Assembly (NCBI GenBank): GCA_016187385.1
Contig: JACPJU010000001.1
Span: 463,144-527,143 of the forward strand
Direction: 5' to 3'
Origin: Candidatus Aenigmatarchaeota archaeon
Lineage (GTDB): Archaea; Aenigmatarchaeota; Aenigmatarchaeia; CG10238-14; SCSR01
Length of the DNA stretch: 64,000 bases
The notes beneath the pieces are model-generated. The model saw nothing but the letters and a program-made list of their open reading frames with translations. It had not been told where the DNA came from and did no database searches. A program made the translations under genes and the position numbers. Below, one piece after another: positions 34,281-42,414 of the stretch (positions are counted from its first letter, which is position 1; each line of letters begins with the position of its first letter).

Positions 34281-34691
34281 ATGAAAGCCATCTCGCCCAT
34301 GATAGCAGTTGTTCTTCTGATAGCTTTCACAATAGGCATCGGAACCCTAGTGTCAATCTTCGCAACAAGCTTAACTGTGACATCCACCGGAATAACATCC
34401 AACCAAAGCGAAGCTCTATCCAGATGCGCTGGTGCGTGGATAAATGTATACAGCATACAGAGCACCACGATTTTGTATTCAAACCCCAACACCCAGACAA
34501 TAACAAATGTCGTAATTACGACAGGCGATGGAAGATTAGTGACAGGTGCTACAAGCATAGCTCCTGGCGGGTCATCATCAACATCATGGACTGCTGGTAC
34601 AAACACATCAGTTGCAGTGCGTGGTCTCTGTCAAACATTAGTTACAGCAGAAGGCAAATGCACAAGTGCACAGGCATGCTGGGATATCTAA
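34281..34691 (+). CDS. type IV pilin, tandem paralogue 4
   Basis: 136 residues, 1 nt after paralogue 3 and nearly identical to it in DNA through the first 170 nt. The head region then diverges (VVITTGDGRLVTGATS) before the common CQTLVTAEGKCTSAQACWD end. Last gene of the pilin run; ends 4 nt before the convergent rpl39e. Confidence 0.88.
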   Translation: MKAISPMIAVVLLIAFTIGIGTLVSIFATSLTVTSTGITSNQSEALSRCAGAWINVYSIQSTTILYSNPNTQTITNVVITTGDGRLVTGATSIAPGGSSSTSWTAGTNTSVAVRGLCQTLVTAEGKCTSAQACWDI

Positions 34692-34694
34692 AAA

Positions 34695-34862
34695 CTAAAC
34701 TTTTATTCTAGTCCTTCTCCATCTTTTGACGCCTGCTATTTGAATCCTTCTTCTGCGCGCTCTCTTCATTCCGAACTTTCTAATGTCAGCCCATCTTGGA
34801 GAATTCTTTACCTTAGAAACTTTGGCCAGTTTAATCTTTTTGTCTACAGTCTTTATTCCCAT
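34695..34862 (-). CDS. rpl39e: 50S ribosomal protein L39e
   Basis: 55 residues, very basic: SPRWADIRKFGM followed by an arginine run and RWRRTRIKV at the end, matching L39e (family end HWRRTKLKV). The start ATG overlaps the stop of rrp42 (TGATG), so the two are coupled. L39e is usually beside rpl31e and eif6 in archaea; here it follows the exosome operon instead, with the pilins in between. Confidence 0.88.
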   Translation of the reverse strand: MGIKTVDKKIKLAKVSKVKNSPRWADIRKFGMKRARRRRIQIAGVKRWRRTRIKV

Positions 34863-35623
34863 CAAACCAGCTTCCTGAGCTCCTTTGATTTTTTCATGGC
34901 AATGCCTATCATTTCTTCTACAGCGTCAAATTCAATTCCCTTGTCTCCCTGCTTCTGTACGGCGCATATTTTGTCATCCTCCCTGAAAGCCAAGACAAGC
35001 TTGCTGTCTATAACAGACTCTTCGTCCAGAGATGGATCAAGAAACATCTTGTCGCCTATCTTGCACACAGACACGGTTATCGGTTTGTGGACAACAGGCA
35101 ACTTGCCGCTGAACTCGCCGCGAAGAACAGTGTTATTTTCGTCAAGCTTTGGTATTTTCGCATTCAACAATGCGGCTGTAGCAGCCAATGCAGCAGCGTC
35201 CTGGAGATTTCCCTGATGGTCTATAATATGTATGTCAATAATAACGCTCCAAACCTTCTCGCCAGGGATAATCACAAGCTTGCTCATTTCAACAGTCTTT
35301 GATTCCCTAATTCCCCTATCGACAATTCTTGCAAGTTCGATTGAATTCTCGTTAGGAGGTCCCGCCTCGAAATTAGGCGATGCCAGTGGGGTAAATTCGC
35401 TGTTCACCATCAGCACACCTTCATCAGGCGTGTCAGCAAAAGGAGTCGCCATGTTCATCTTGACGCCTGCAATGACCTGCGTGTTTCCCATCTTGACATA
35501 AGCAGATCCTTCGGCTTTGGCGATGACATTCGTCTTGATTTCAATATCCCTGTACTGGTCCAGTTCTCTACCGTCTGTCCTTTTATTGTTCTGCAGCAAT
35601 TCCAGCACATAGTTGTCCATCAT
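34862..35623 (-). CDS. rrp42: archaeal exosome subunit Rrp42
   Basis: RNase PH-fold subunit without its own active site that forms the hexameric ring with Rrp41. Family blocks NKRTDGRELDQYRDI, GNTQVIAGVK, GPPNENSIELARIVDRGIRES and DHQGNLQDAAALAATAAL are present. 253 residues. Overlaps rrp41 by 4 nt (ATGA) and rpl39e by 1 nt. Confidence 0.95.
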   Translation of the reverse strand: MMDNYVLELLQNNKRTDGRELDQYRDIEIKTNVIAKAEGSAYVKMGNTQVIAGVKMNMATPFADTPDEGVLMVNSEFTPLASPNFEAGPPNENSIELARIVDRGIRESKTVEMSKLVIIPGEKVWSVIIDIHIIDHQGNLQDAAALAATAALLNAKIPKLDENNTVLRGEFSGKLPVVHKPITVSVCKIGDKMFLDPSLDEESVIDSKLVLAFREDDKICAVQKQGDKGIEFDAVEEMIGIAMKKSKELRKLV

Positions 35624-36351
35624 TCATCACCCTTGTATTTCTCCATTAATGTCGCCTGCTGCTGCTCGAAAATTTTGTTGCACGATTTCTTTGCAGTATT
35701 GAGCAATGTCATAAACTCTTCCTTTGTCAGGACACCATCCATCTGCAAAAGCGTTACAATATTTTTCCTCGGCATCATCGCAACTGCAACGTCCGATTCT
35801 GAATTATTGTCTTCCAGTCCGTTCAAGTCAACTATAAGAGTATCGTCAATCTTGCCAACAGAGCATGCAGCGACCAAATCCTTCATTGGTATTCCCGCAG
35901 ATGCAAGCGCAAGCGACAATGCATTTATGCCGGTAACCCTCGTGCTGCCGTCCGCTTCTATTACTTCTATAAAAGTATCAACCGTTGCCTTTGGATAATC
36001 CTCCAGCATCAATGTCGGCTGGAATGACTGTCTTATCACCTTTGACAATTCCGTACTTCTTCTGTCAGGTCCTGGTGATTTCCTGTCGTCAACGCTGAAA
36101 GGAGCCATGTTGTACCTGCATCGCATGATTCCTGTTGTTGATTCCTGCAGGAACTTTGGAAACAGCGACCTTGGTCCGTGCACGCTGGCGATGGCAGTTG
36201 TTTTACCAAAGCTGACCTTGGCCGAACCGTTTGAGCTTGTGATAACACCGACTTCCATTTCAACATCCCTCATTTGATCGGGAAGTCTCTGGTCAGTTCT
36301 TATCCCGCCGATTATCAATTCCTTGTCAGCTTTCTTTCCCATATTATTCAT
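35620..36351 (-). CDS. rrp41: archaeal exosome catalytic subunit Rrp41
   Basis: Phosphorolytic 3'-5' exoribonuclease subunit. IRTDQRLPDQMRDVEMEVG, GKTTAIASVHGPR, CRYNMAPFS and the catalytic-region IEVIEADGSTRVTGINALSLAL are the RNase PH-fold signature. The ATG at 36351 overlaps the rrp4 stop and is preferred to the longer frame from 36414; an ATG three codons later (36342) is also possible. 243 residues. Confidence 0.95.
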   Translation of the reverse strand: MNNMGKKADKELIIGGIRTDQRLPDQMRDVEMEVGVITSSNGSAKVSFGKTTAIASVHGPRSLFPKFLQESTTGIMRCRYNMAPFSVDDRKSPGPDRRSTELSKVIRQSFQPTLMLEDYPKATVDTFIEVIEADGSTRVTGINALSLALASAGIPMKDLVAACSVGKIDDTLIVDLNGLEDNNSESDVAVAMMPRKNIVTLLQMDGVLTKEEFMTLLNTAKKSCNKIFEQQQATLMEKYKGDE

Positions 36352-37075
36352 CTGTACTTTGTATTTTTTTATCAGCCCAATTATCTGGATCAGACATGGA
36401 TTTTCCTGTATCATCTTCTTCCTGACCCAGCATCTTCTCTATTTTCTCAGTCAAACCAAAAGTGTGAGACTCTCTTTCGATTGTCAGTATTGCTTCAATG
36501 GCCTTTCCCTTGTCTTCTCCCCTTATCCAAATCAGGCCGTTCTGCCCTGCTGTGATTTCGCATTTCGTCTTGGTTTTTATCAATGTTATCATGCTACCTT
36601 CCTTTCCTATGATTCTGGGTATTTTTGTCGGGGTGACCTTGATGACAGTTCCCCCTCTCAATTTCCTGGATTCGAAATCCCTCATCGACAATTGCACATT
36701 CTTGTTTTTCGTCAGCCTCGATATGCGGCACAATATGGCATCGCCTATGTCAAAATACCTGCTCAAGTCCGTCCTGTTCAAATCAACAAATTCCTCCACA
36801 GCTTCTGATATGGGCAGGAATCCCGAATAAGGAGAATTGATGTCCACAAACCACCCGGAAATTTCAACTTCGTCTATAATGCCTATAATCCTGTCGCTCA
36901 ATTTCGGCATATAAACTCCAGAAAGCGGAATTACGTTAACTTCATTTTCGGAAACCTTTGTCATCCCCAGAAATCTTGAGAAAACTTTCCCGTCCTCCTC
37001 ATAAACACCATTGCCCAGTTTCCTTCCCTTTCTTTCATCCATTTCATCTCCTGGTAAAACAATTTCTCTCTTCAT
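36344..37075 (-). CDS. rrp4: archaeal exosome cap subunit Rrp4
   Basis: 243 residues: an N-terminal beta domain beginning KREIVLPGDEM, a central S1 domain (about 60-130, GIIDEVEISGWFVDINSPYSG) and a C-terminal KH domain with IPRIIGKEGSMI. Caps the Rrp41/Rrp42 ring and feeds RNA to it. An acidic tail follows residue 215. Overlaps SBDS by 4 nt. Confidence 0.95.
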   Translation of the reverse strand: MKREIVLPGDEMDERKGRKLGNGVYEEDGKVFSRFLGMTKVSENEVNVIPLSGVYMPKLSDRIIGIIDEVEISGWFVDINSPYSGFLPISEAVEEFVDLNRTDLSRYFDIGDAILCRISRLTKNKNVQLSMRDFESRKLRGGTVIKVTPTKIPRIIGKEGSMITLIKTKTKCEITAGQNGLIWIRGEDKGKAIEAILTIERESHTFGLTEKIEKMLGQEEDDTGKSMSDPDNWADKKIQSTDE

Positions 37076-37794
37076 GCATCTTCCCTCTTTATTATCTTGG
37101 ATTCGAAATTGCCATGCGTCATGTTTGAAACCTTTTGTACGAACTCGTCCATCACACCAGCGAACATCTGCACGCTGACCTGCAGAGAACCGTCGTTAAG
37201 CCACTGCTCCTGGACAACCTTTCCGGCCGATTTCAAGACTTGAAACGACCTGCCGGCAAACTGCGGCGGTATCTTTACCTGCAGTACAACATTTTGGAAC
37301 TTTAAAGGTATTAAAGGCTTTATCGAATTGACAATTTTCTCCATCTGGAGTTCCGCATCAATAAAAGGATCTATGTTCACACCCACTTTATCCATGGCAT
37401 TCAGAATTCTCTGTTCTGGATGCGGTGTATTAGTCTGAGGATTTATCCCTCTTTTGGAAATCAAAGCCACTATCTGATTCTTCTTCTGTTCCACCATCTC
37501 CCTTCTCTGTTCTGTGGTCAGCTGAATCTCGCCTTCCTTCAGGATTTTCTCGGCTATCTTGTAGACATCAATTGTTCCAAATGCCTTTTGCAAATCATGC
37601 TCGGGCACAGCCTCCGTAGTCTTTACGTCTTTGTAGATTATAGGATAAGCAAGCACATCGTCCACTGACACATTCTTACCACTTTTAAAATCCATAGCTT
37701 TATTCGGGTCTACAAGTATTTCAAACTTTTGACCCGCTACTGCCAACCTACCGATAACGGATTTTTCTATATTAACAGACAAAAAACCACTCAA
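37072..37794 (-). CDS. sdo1: SBDS/Sdo1 ribosome maturation protein
   Basis: 240 residues in three domains: the N-terminal FYSH domain with FEILVDPNKAMDFK (about 25-38), the helical middle with TTEQRREMVEQKKNQIVALISKRGINPQT, and a ferredoxin-like C-terminal domain. Releases IF6 from the large ribosomal subunit in eukaryotes; aIF6 is encoded about 5 kb away. Part of the psmA-sbds-rrp4-rrp41-rrp42 superoperon typical of archaea. Confidence 0.95.
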   Translation of the reverse strand: MSGFLSVNIEKSVIGRLAVAGQKFEILVDPNKAMDFKSGKNVSVDDVLAYPIIYKDVKTTEAVPEHDLQKAFGTIDVYKIAEKILKEGEIQLTTEQRREMVEQKKNQIVALISKRGINPQTNTPHPEQRILNAMDKVGVNIDPFIDAELQMEKIVNSIKPLIPLKFQNVVLQVKIPPQFAGRSFQVLKSAGKVVQEQWLNDGSLQVSVQMFAGVMDEFVQKVSNMTHGNFESKIIKREDA

Positions 37795-37800
37795 AATTAA

Positions 37801-38545
37801 TTATTTCAACGCCTTTGCATCGCTTTCATTGTATTTTTTGAACCTTCCGTCTTTTCTTATAACAGCCAAGTCGCTAACAATCTCTTTCTTTTCCTTGCCG
37901 TCCTTTTCGGCCTTGTCGATTATTTCCAGAGCGAGTTCTACAGCCTCCTTTTCGCCCAGATTTTCTTTCCACCTTTGATGTAGTATTTTCATTGCCAATG
38001 GCGCGCCCCTGCCAATTGCAAAAGCCTTCCATTCGAACAAAGTTCCGGACGGGTCGGATTCAATCAGATGTACACCAGTATTGTCAACACCGCCCAATAT
38101 AAGAGAAACACCATATGGTCTTAGACCGCCGTATTGAGTCAATAATTGCATCCTGTTTCCAAGCGATTTCGCGAGATTCCACATGTCAATTGGCTCATCA
38201 TAGGTTATCTTGTGCATCTGCGCCTTTACGCGTGTCTGCTGGATCAAAACTCTGGCATCAGCCAGCAATCCAGAAGCAACAGCTGCTGCATGGTCGTCTA
38301 TCTGGAAAATCTTTTCCATAGCATCTGATACGACAAGCTTGCCTGCAGATCTGACTGTAGCCAGGACAACGCCGTCCTTGAAGACTATGCCTAGTGCTGT
38401 GCTACCTCTCTTGACCGCCTCTTTTGCATATTCCACTTGGAATAAACGTCCATCCGGGGAAAATACGGCAAGGGAACTTTGTTAGTAATTAACTAAACAA
38501 ATTTGTTCTGTCGTACCCCATATATTCAGGCATTATATCCGGCAT
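37801..38545 (-). CDS. psmA: proteasome alpha subunit, interrupted by a predicted BHB intron (join 37801..38471, 38503..38545)
   Basis: Forms the outer rings of the 20S proteasome. The continuous frame from a GTG at 38436 starts at VEYAKEAVKRGSTALG and lacks the essential N-terminal block. Upstream, in another frame, lie a clean start (SD GGAGGT, then ATG at 38545) and MPDIMPEYMGYDR; after a 31-nt insert the DNA encodes [17 protein letters not shown]. Removing 38472-38502 joins these as [16 protein letters not shown], exactly the family pattern (GYDR.[16 protein letters not shown]), and gives 237 residues. Frameshift, assembly error or pseudogene are the alternatives, but the insert folds as a canonical archaeal splice motif (see intron entry). 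Confidence 0.85.
38472..38502 (-). other. predicted 31-nt archaeal bulge-helix-bulge pre-mRNA intron in psmA
   Basis: On the minus strand the junction folds as helix-bulge-helix-bulge-helix: the outer exon helix GTACGACA with TGCCGTAT (one A-C mismatch, one G-U); a 3-nt bulge CCT on the 3' side; a central 4-bp helix GAAC/GTTC; a 3-nt bulge AAA on the 5' side; and an inner intron helix TTTGTT/AACAAA extended by AGT/ACT across one bulged T. Cutting each bulge between its second and third base restores the psmA frame. This geometry is the substrate of the archaeal tRNA splicing endonuclease. Confidence 0.8.
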
Positions 38546-38600
38546 TAATCAACCTCCACTTGATATTTCGTAAAAACTCTTTAAAAAGTTTTGTATTAGT
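38535..38600 (-). promoter_or_regulatory. psmA leader with Shine-Dalgarno site and A/T-rich promoter
   Basis: Minus strand: GTGGAGGTTG lies about 6 nt before the ATG at 38545, decisive for placing the psmA start upstream of the intron. About 30-40 nt further up is the A/T-rich AACTTTTTAAAG, a TATA-like candidate, next to the end of the LAGLIDADG gene. Confidence 0.55.
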
Positions 38601-39556
38601 TACAGCTTTAAGTTATTATAGTTTTCTATGTAATATGATAATTCGTGATTTTTAATTTTATGTGTAAATCCAACATGAGTGTAAAAGCTCATCAAACTTT
38701 GTTTGCTGTATATCCTGAATCCGAATTCTTTTGTATCCTTCCAATCCTTCTTGAAAGAAATTTTTGATGGTCTTATTCCTAATTCAATTAAAATCCCTCT
38801 TAATTCTTCTAAAAATTCTAGATGGCTCCCAACTAATTCTTTCCGTTTATACATAGAGATTGAAATAAACTTTTGATGTTTTCCTAAAACAAATGAACCT
38901 TCATCATCAAATAATGCTCTAATGAAAGCAGATTTAATTTCTTTTGAACCTGATTTAATCCATTCAGAAATTTTTATTTCTTGAATAACTTTTCTACCTA
39001 AAGGTACGCCAATTAAAGATAACAATCTACCAACTATTCCAGGATATTCGATACCAAAACAATCTTTGTAAATAAAATCTCTACCGTCAATTCCGAAAAT
39101 TTCTTTGGTAAATTGTTTTACTTCAGAAGTTAATTCTTTACTTTTGTTTATGTATTTGAATCTTTCTGTACTTGCATGTCCGTCTCCTATAGCATGACCA
39201 ACTAAAGAAGCAAGTTCAGTCGACGCAATTATAGGAAGTTTAACTTTTACCATATGTTTACTATAAGCGATGCCTGTTACGTGTTTTTCAGTTTCTCTAA
39301 TTGACGATTGAGTTAATTTTAACAATTTCTTAAGCAAACCTATTTTAACGAAGTATATACTCTGCTTACCTTTTAGTATTCTATAACCTCTTCTTATTTT
39401 ACAAAGAGAACTCCAGTCTACACCAACTGATTTAGAAAGTTTTACAAGTCCATCGGTCTGTTCAACGGCTTTTCTTATCAATTCTTTTCTGAAACTATCC
39501 TCTAAATAAACTTTATAACCATCTAGCAAATCTTCTAATCCAATTAACCGCACCAT
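38600..39556 (-). CDS. stand-alone LAGLIDADG-family protein with N-terminal HTH (copy 1)
   Basis: 318 residues. The N-terminal segment GLVKLSKSVGVDWSSLCKIRRG (about 36-57) looks like a helix-turn-helix. Two LAGLIDADG motifs follow: LASLVGHAIGDGH (about 115-127) and KSAFIRALFDDEGS (about 208-221), the acidic residues being the usual metal ligands. It is free-standing and not inside an intein or intron. Paralogous to the 58098 gene, with the same KLPI/SLPI lead-in to motif 1, and it shares that gene's upstream 26-bp block. Might be a homing endonuclease or a regulator derived from one. Confidence 0.8.
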   Translation of the reverse strand: MVRLIGLEDLLDGYKVYLEDSFRKELIRKAVEQTDGLVKLSKSVGVDWSSLCKIRRGYRILKGKQSIYFVKIGLLKKLLKLTQSSIRETEKHVTGIAYSKHMVKVKLPIIASTELASLVGHAIGDGHASTERFKYINKSKELTSEVKQFTKEIFGIDGRDFIYKDCFGIEYPGIVGRLLSLIGVPLGRKVIQEIKISEWIKSGSKEIKSAFIRALFDDEGSFVLGKHQKFISISMYKRKELVGSHLEFLEELRGILIELGIRPSKISFKKDWKDTKEFGFRIYSKQSLMSFYTHVGFTHKIKNHELSYYIENYNNLKL

Positions 39557-39598
39557 TTCAATAACCTATTCAATGTCTATATATTATCGTAGAACTAG

Positions 39599-39624
39599 TA
39601 TATAAAGTTATCGGAGGTTCATTT
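39599..39624 (-). promoter_or_regulatory. 26-bp conserved block upstream of LAGLIDADG gene, copy 1
   Basis: Minus strand AAATGAACCTCCGATA then ACTTTATATA. It includes a TATA-like CTTTATATA 43 nt before the ATG and a 17-nt block above it. One mismatch to 59281-59306, placed at the same distance before the second LAGLIDADG gene. Also contains the TGA stop of the upstream HAD-like gene. Confidence 0.65.
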
Positions 39625-40173
39625 ACATATGAGTTCAGATAAATTTTCTGGCAAATCATCAATACCGCCAAATTCTTTTACTACAACAGATTTTATTTTG
39701 TTTTTTAATTCTGGCTTTATGTGAGGATAAACCATTTCCTTCCCCCCACCGATACTTTCACAATCATCTTCAATTAAAACATCAGGGATTATTCTTTCAG
39801 CCACATCTTTATAGTTTTCTCCTTGTTGACGGAAGTGAAGATTTTCAAAATCTGGAAAGTTATGTTTTTGTAGCAAAGATTTTATAGCTTCAATCTCTTT
39901 TCTTACTCTCCGAGATGTCAGATAATGAATTTCTGCACCTTGATTACTCCAACCAGTAAGTTTTTTTACCGCATTGCCAATGGGTATATAATTTGAATAA
40001 TCATGAACAGAACCATATTCTACAGGAACATCGTCCTTTGAATTATATGCTAAAGACGCTTCTTCTCTTTGAATACCCCCCAATCTAGATTGTTCAACAC
40101 GTTCTTCTCTAGTATGTCCTTCAGCCGCTTTATGCATTATTACTGTACCTTCTGTAAAAACAAGTATTTTCAT
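39619..40173 (-). CDS. uncharacterised protein with HAD-like features
   Basis: 184 residues. EIHYLTSRRVRKEIEAI resembles HAD motif II (hydrophobic strand ending in Thr/Ser) and PDVLIEDDCESIGG resembles motif IV with paired aspartates. The N-terminal MKILVFTEGTVI lacks the nucleophile DxDx(T/V), so a normal phosphatase activity is doubtful. Overlaps rnp2 by 4 nt at its start, suggesting co-transcription. Family otherwise not recognised. Confidence 0.5.
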   Translation of the reverse strand: MKILVFTEGTVIMHKAAEGHTREERVEQSRLGGIQREEASLAYNSKDDVPVEYGSVHDYSNYIPIGNAVKKLTGWSNQGAEIHYLTSRRVRKEIEAIKSLLQKHNFPDFENLHFRQQGENYKDVAERIIPDVLIEDDCESIGGGKEMVYPHIKPELKNKIKSVVVKEFGGIDDLPENLSELICK

Positions 40174-40517
40174 AGTCTCAATCCCCTAATTGTTCCTGAC
40201 ACTTTCTCTATCTTGAAATTCACCCGTCCCTCCCCCAGTCTTGTTATTAATCCCAATCCAGCAATAACTTTTGACACGGATTTGTTGTTACAGCGAATCA
40301 CGCCAATTTTCTTCACTTCATTGTACAGATTCTTCACCAACCACATTGACATCTCAGACAAGCCCCTTTCGCCGTAGAACTCCAAAAGGGTTTGCCAGAT
40401 ACTAGATTCCAAATCAGAATAAACAATAGTTTCCTCGGAGATTATTCTGAAAGATATGTAGCGTTCTTTCTCCCTGAGTATTGGCGGGAGAATTTTCAGT
40501 TTTTCCTGTTGTATCAT
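40170..40517 (-). CDS. rnp2: RNase P protein component 2 (Pop5/Rnp2)
   Basis: Partner of Rpp30 in the archaeal RNase P holoenzyme, which matures tRNA 5' ends. Family blocks: LPPILREKERYISFRI, WLVKNLYNEVKKIGVIRCNNKSV and the closing KVSGTIRGLRL. The ATG at 40517 overlaps the stop of the preceding gene (ATGA). 115 residues. Confidence 0.88.
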   Translation of the reverse strand: MIQQEKLKILPPILREKERYISFRIISEETIVYSDLESSIWQTLLEFYGERGLSEMSMWLVKNLYNEVKKIGVIRCNNKSVSKVIAGLGLITRLGEGRVNFKIEKVSGTIRGLRL

Positions 40518-40813
40518 TTTTGATACACCCATGCAATCTTACCACTTTTAAGAACAATTTGCGTTCTCTTATACGAATCGGTTTCATATTTGTCAATAGT
40601 CTTTAGTTCGTCGGGAGTGACAGATATAACTAAACCTTTAACCAAGCTACGTTTATTAGGAATGAGTATAGGATACCTTTTTTTGTCTATCATAATTTTT
40701 GATTTTTTATATCCTTCTAAAACATCTGGCCTTCCTTTAGTGATTCGTCCAAAAACACTCTTTTGTATTTTAGGGCTTTTTAATGTGCCATAAACAAAAA
40801 GATGTCGTTTCAT
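40514..40813 (-). CDS. gamma-glutamylcyclotransferase-like (AIG2/GGCT fold) protein
   Basis: 99 residues. LFVYGTLKSP near the N-terminus is the YGTL phosphate/substrate loop of the GGCT family, and ELKTIDKYE supplies the usual acidic D-x-x-E region. The ATG at 40813 overlaps the rnp3 stop, and its stop overlaps rnp2, so it is locked into the RNase P operon. Substrate unknown; members act on gamma-glutamylamines or peptides. Confidence 0.8.
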   Translation of the reverse strand: MKRHLFVYGTLKSPKIQKSVFGRITKGRPDVLEGYKKSKIMIDKKRYPILIPNKRSLVKGLVISVTPDELKTIDKYETDSYKRTQIVLKSGKIAWVYQK

Positions 40814-41523
40814 TTTACAACTACCCCTGGCATTATCCATTTATCCGATTTCCTTTCTTCCGACTGTTTTATTATTCTTTCAGGAACTTTCGAAATAGAA
40901 TTCTCAGCTTCATTCAATTCCATTCCCAACTGATTCGCCATCGACGTCAGTATCATTGGGTCCCTAAGCTCAAAGTGAGATATTGCACCAGAACATAAAA
41001 TTACAGGCGCATGATATTTCTTTGCGAGTTTGATGCTCTGCGCTATATTCTTCATAATCATGCTTCTTGTCCTTTTTGTGCCAAGCAGTATTTCCCTGAA
41101 ATTAACTTCTATCGCTACATTATTCTTTGCAGCCGATTTGACTAAAACGTGATTCAATCCGGAGTCAGTCCTGTTGTTTTCTGGATGCGTAATGATGTCA
41201 ACCTCAGGAGTCTCGCACGCAATCCTATTCATTCCCAAATCCCCGCCCTGCACGAGCAAGATGTCGAACATTCTTCTCCTTTCAACAAGTTTCGACAGTT
41301 CTTTTGGATTTCTCGCTTCAAAGCCAAGATAAATCTCAATATTGATCTTATCTTTTACTTTTGTAATTTCCTCTTTAAGTTTCTTAAGTTGAACCTCACT
41401 CTGAAAATATTCCGCAAAACAAATTCCACTGTATCCCAATTCTTTCGCAGTGGAAGCCAATTGCTCAAGACTGCTTTGTCCGCCAGAAAATGCAGAATGA
41501 ATGTGCAAATCAAAATACTTCAT
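40810..41523 (-). CDS. rnp3: RNase P protein component 3 (Rpp30/Rnp3)
   Basis: 237 residues with a PHP-like TIM barrel: DLHIHSAFSGGQSSLEQL, VDIITHPENNRTDSGLNHVL and VAIEVNFREIL are typical Rpp30 blocks. Acts with Rnp2 in RNase P. Start at 41523 (MKYFDLHIHS). ATGA overlap with the GGCT gene. Confidence 0.92.
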   Translation of the reverse strand: MKYFDLHIHSAFSGGQSSLEQLASTAKELGYSGICFAEYFQSEVQLKKLKEEITKVKDKINIEIYLGFEARNPKELSKLVERRRMFDILLVQGGDLGMNRIACETPEVDIITHPENNRTDSGLNHVLVKSAAKNNVAIEVNFREILLGTKRTRSMIMKNIAQSIKLAKKYHAPVILCSGAISHFELRDPMILTSMANQLGMELNEAENSISKVPERIIKQSEERKSDKWIMPGVVVK

Positions 41524-41552
41524 AATTAAGAATAAGCGAGTTTAGTTAATAA

Positions 41553-41825
41553 CTATTCGTCTTTTATTACTGTTTTATTTCTTAGGTAATAACCTAAATC
41601 TCTTCCAGGTTGTGTTAAATATGATGCAAGTGGATATATGAACCGATAAAATATATTGGTATCAAATTTTTCTTTTAATTCAGATTCCACCCTTTCCTTT
41701 TCGATGTCAAGCGGTCTTGATAGGATGTGTCTCGCAGCAATAAAGTTGACATAAAGCAATGCAGCTCCAAGACTTCCCCCCAAAGCTTTTGTATATTCAC
41801 CCCAACCATAATCCATAAACATCAT
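41553..41825 (-). CDS. hypothetical protein, 90 aa
   Basis: Not recognised. One weakly hydrophobic glycine/alanine-rich segment (about residues 12-33) followed by a charged helical part with KERVESELKEKF. Possibly membrane-associated. Sits between rpl15e and rnp3 on the same strand (9 nt and 29 nt gaps). The start could be the ATG at 41825 or 41816. Confidence 0.5.
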   Translation of the reverse strand: MMFMDYGWGEYTKALGGSLGAALLYVNFIAARHILSRPLDIEKERVESELKEKFDTNIFYRFIYPLASYLTQPGRDLGYYLRNKTVIKDE

Positions 41826-41834
41826 CTATTTAGG

Positions 41835-42359
41835 CTAAGCTCTTAATCCTCTCGCCTTCTTCGCCGTAGATGTGTGACCGTGAAATACCCTTCTTCTGTT
41901 CGCAGGATTCTTTATCCACTTTGTCTTCGGATCATTTATGATGTTTGGATGATTCGGGTCTGCCATTATGACCTCGTACCAGTCATCAATAGAATCGGAA
42001 CCAACCCAGTAAGAATTCAAAACTTCCAGATTAGTGAATTTCCTCTGGGCTTTCTCTTCGGCTACCCACTGGAGTGATTTTCCAGGAGTGAAATGCACAA
42101 GACCAGTCTTGCTCGGTTTTCTTCCCTTCTCAGGTTTTCTTCTCCTTCTTCCGCCTTTCTTCACTCTTACACGGGCAATTATATAGCCTAATTTTGCCTT
42201 GTATCCCAAAGCCCTGGCCTTGTCCAGTCTTGTTGGTTCTGTTCTTACAACGACATCCTGCCTTCTCCACTCTATCAGTTTCTCTTTGTACAACTCCCCC
42301 AGATTCACTTTGGGATTTTTCCACATCTCTTTTATGAACTGGTAAACGCCTTTGACCAT
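41835..42359 (-). CDS. rpl15e: 50S ribosomal protein L15e
   Basis: 174 residues. [40 protein letters not shown] and the C-terminal [14 protein letters not shown] match L15e throughout. An archaeal/eukaryotic-specific protein of the large subunit. First gene of the rpl15e-rnp3-rnp2 operon. Confidence 0.96.
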   Translation of the reverse strand: MVKGVYQFIKEMWKNPKVNLGELYKEKLIEWRRQDVVVRTEPTRLDKARALGYKAKLGYIIARVRVKKGGRRRRKPEKGRKPSKTGLVHFTPGKSLQWVAEEKAQRKFTNLEVLNSYWVGSDSIDDWYEVIMADPNHPNIINDPKTKWIKNPANRRRVFHGHTSTAKKARGLRA

Positions 42360-42414
42360 AACTTCACTTTATCAACAAGATTTATATTATTAACTTTCAG
42401 AGGAATTGATTATT

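Noticed and set aside
33639-34606. Long minus-strand ORFs across the tandem pilins
   Set aside because: They are antisense shadows of repeated pilin sequence; the plus-strand ORFs have signal peptides and conserved ends.
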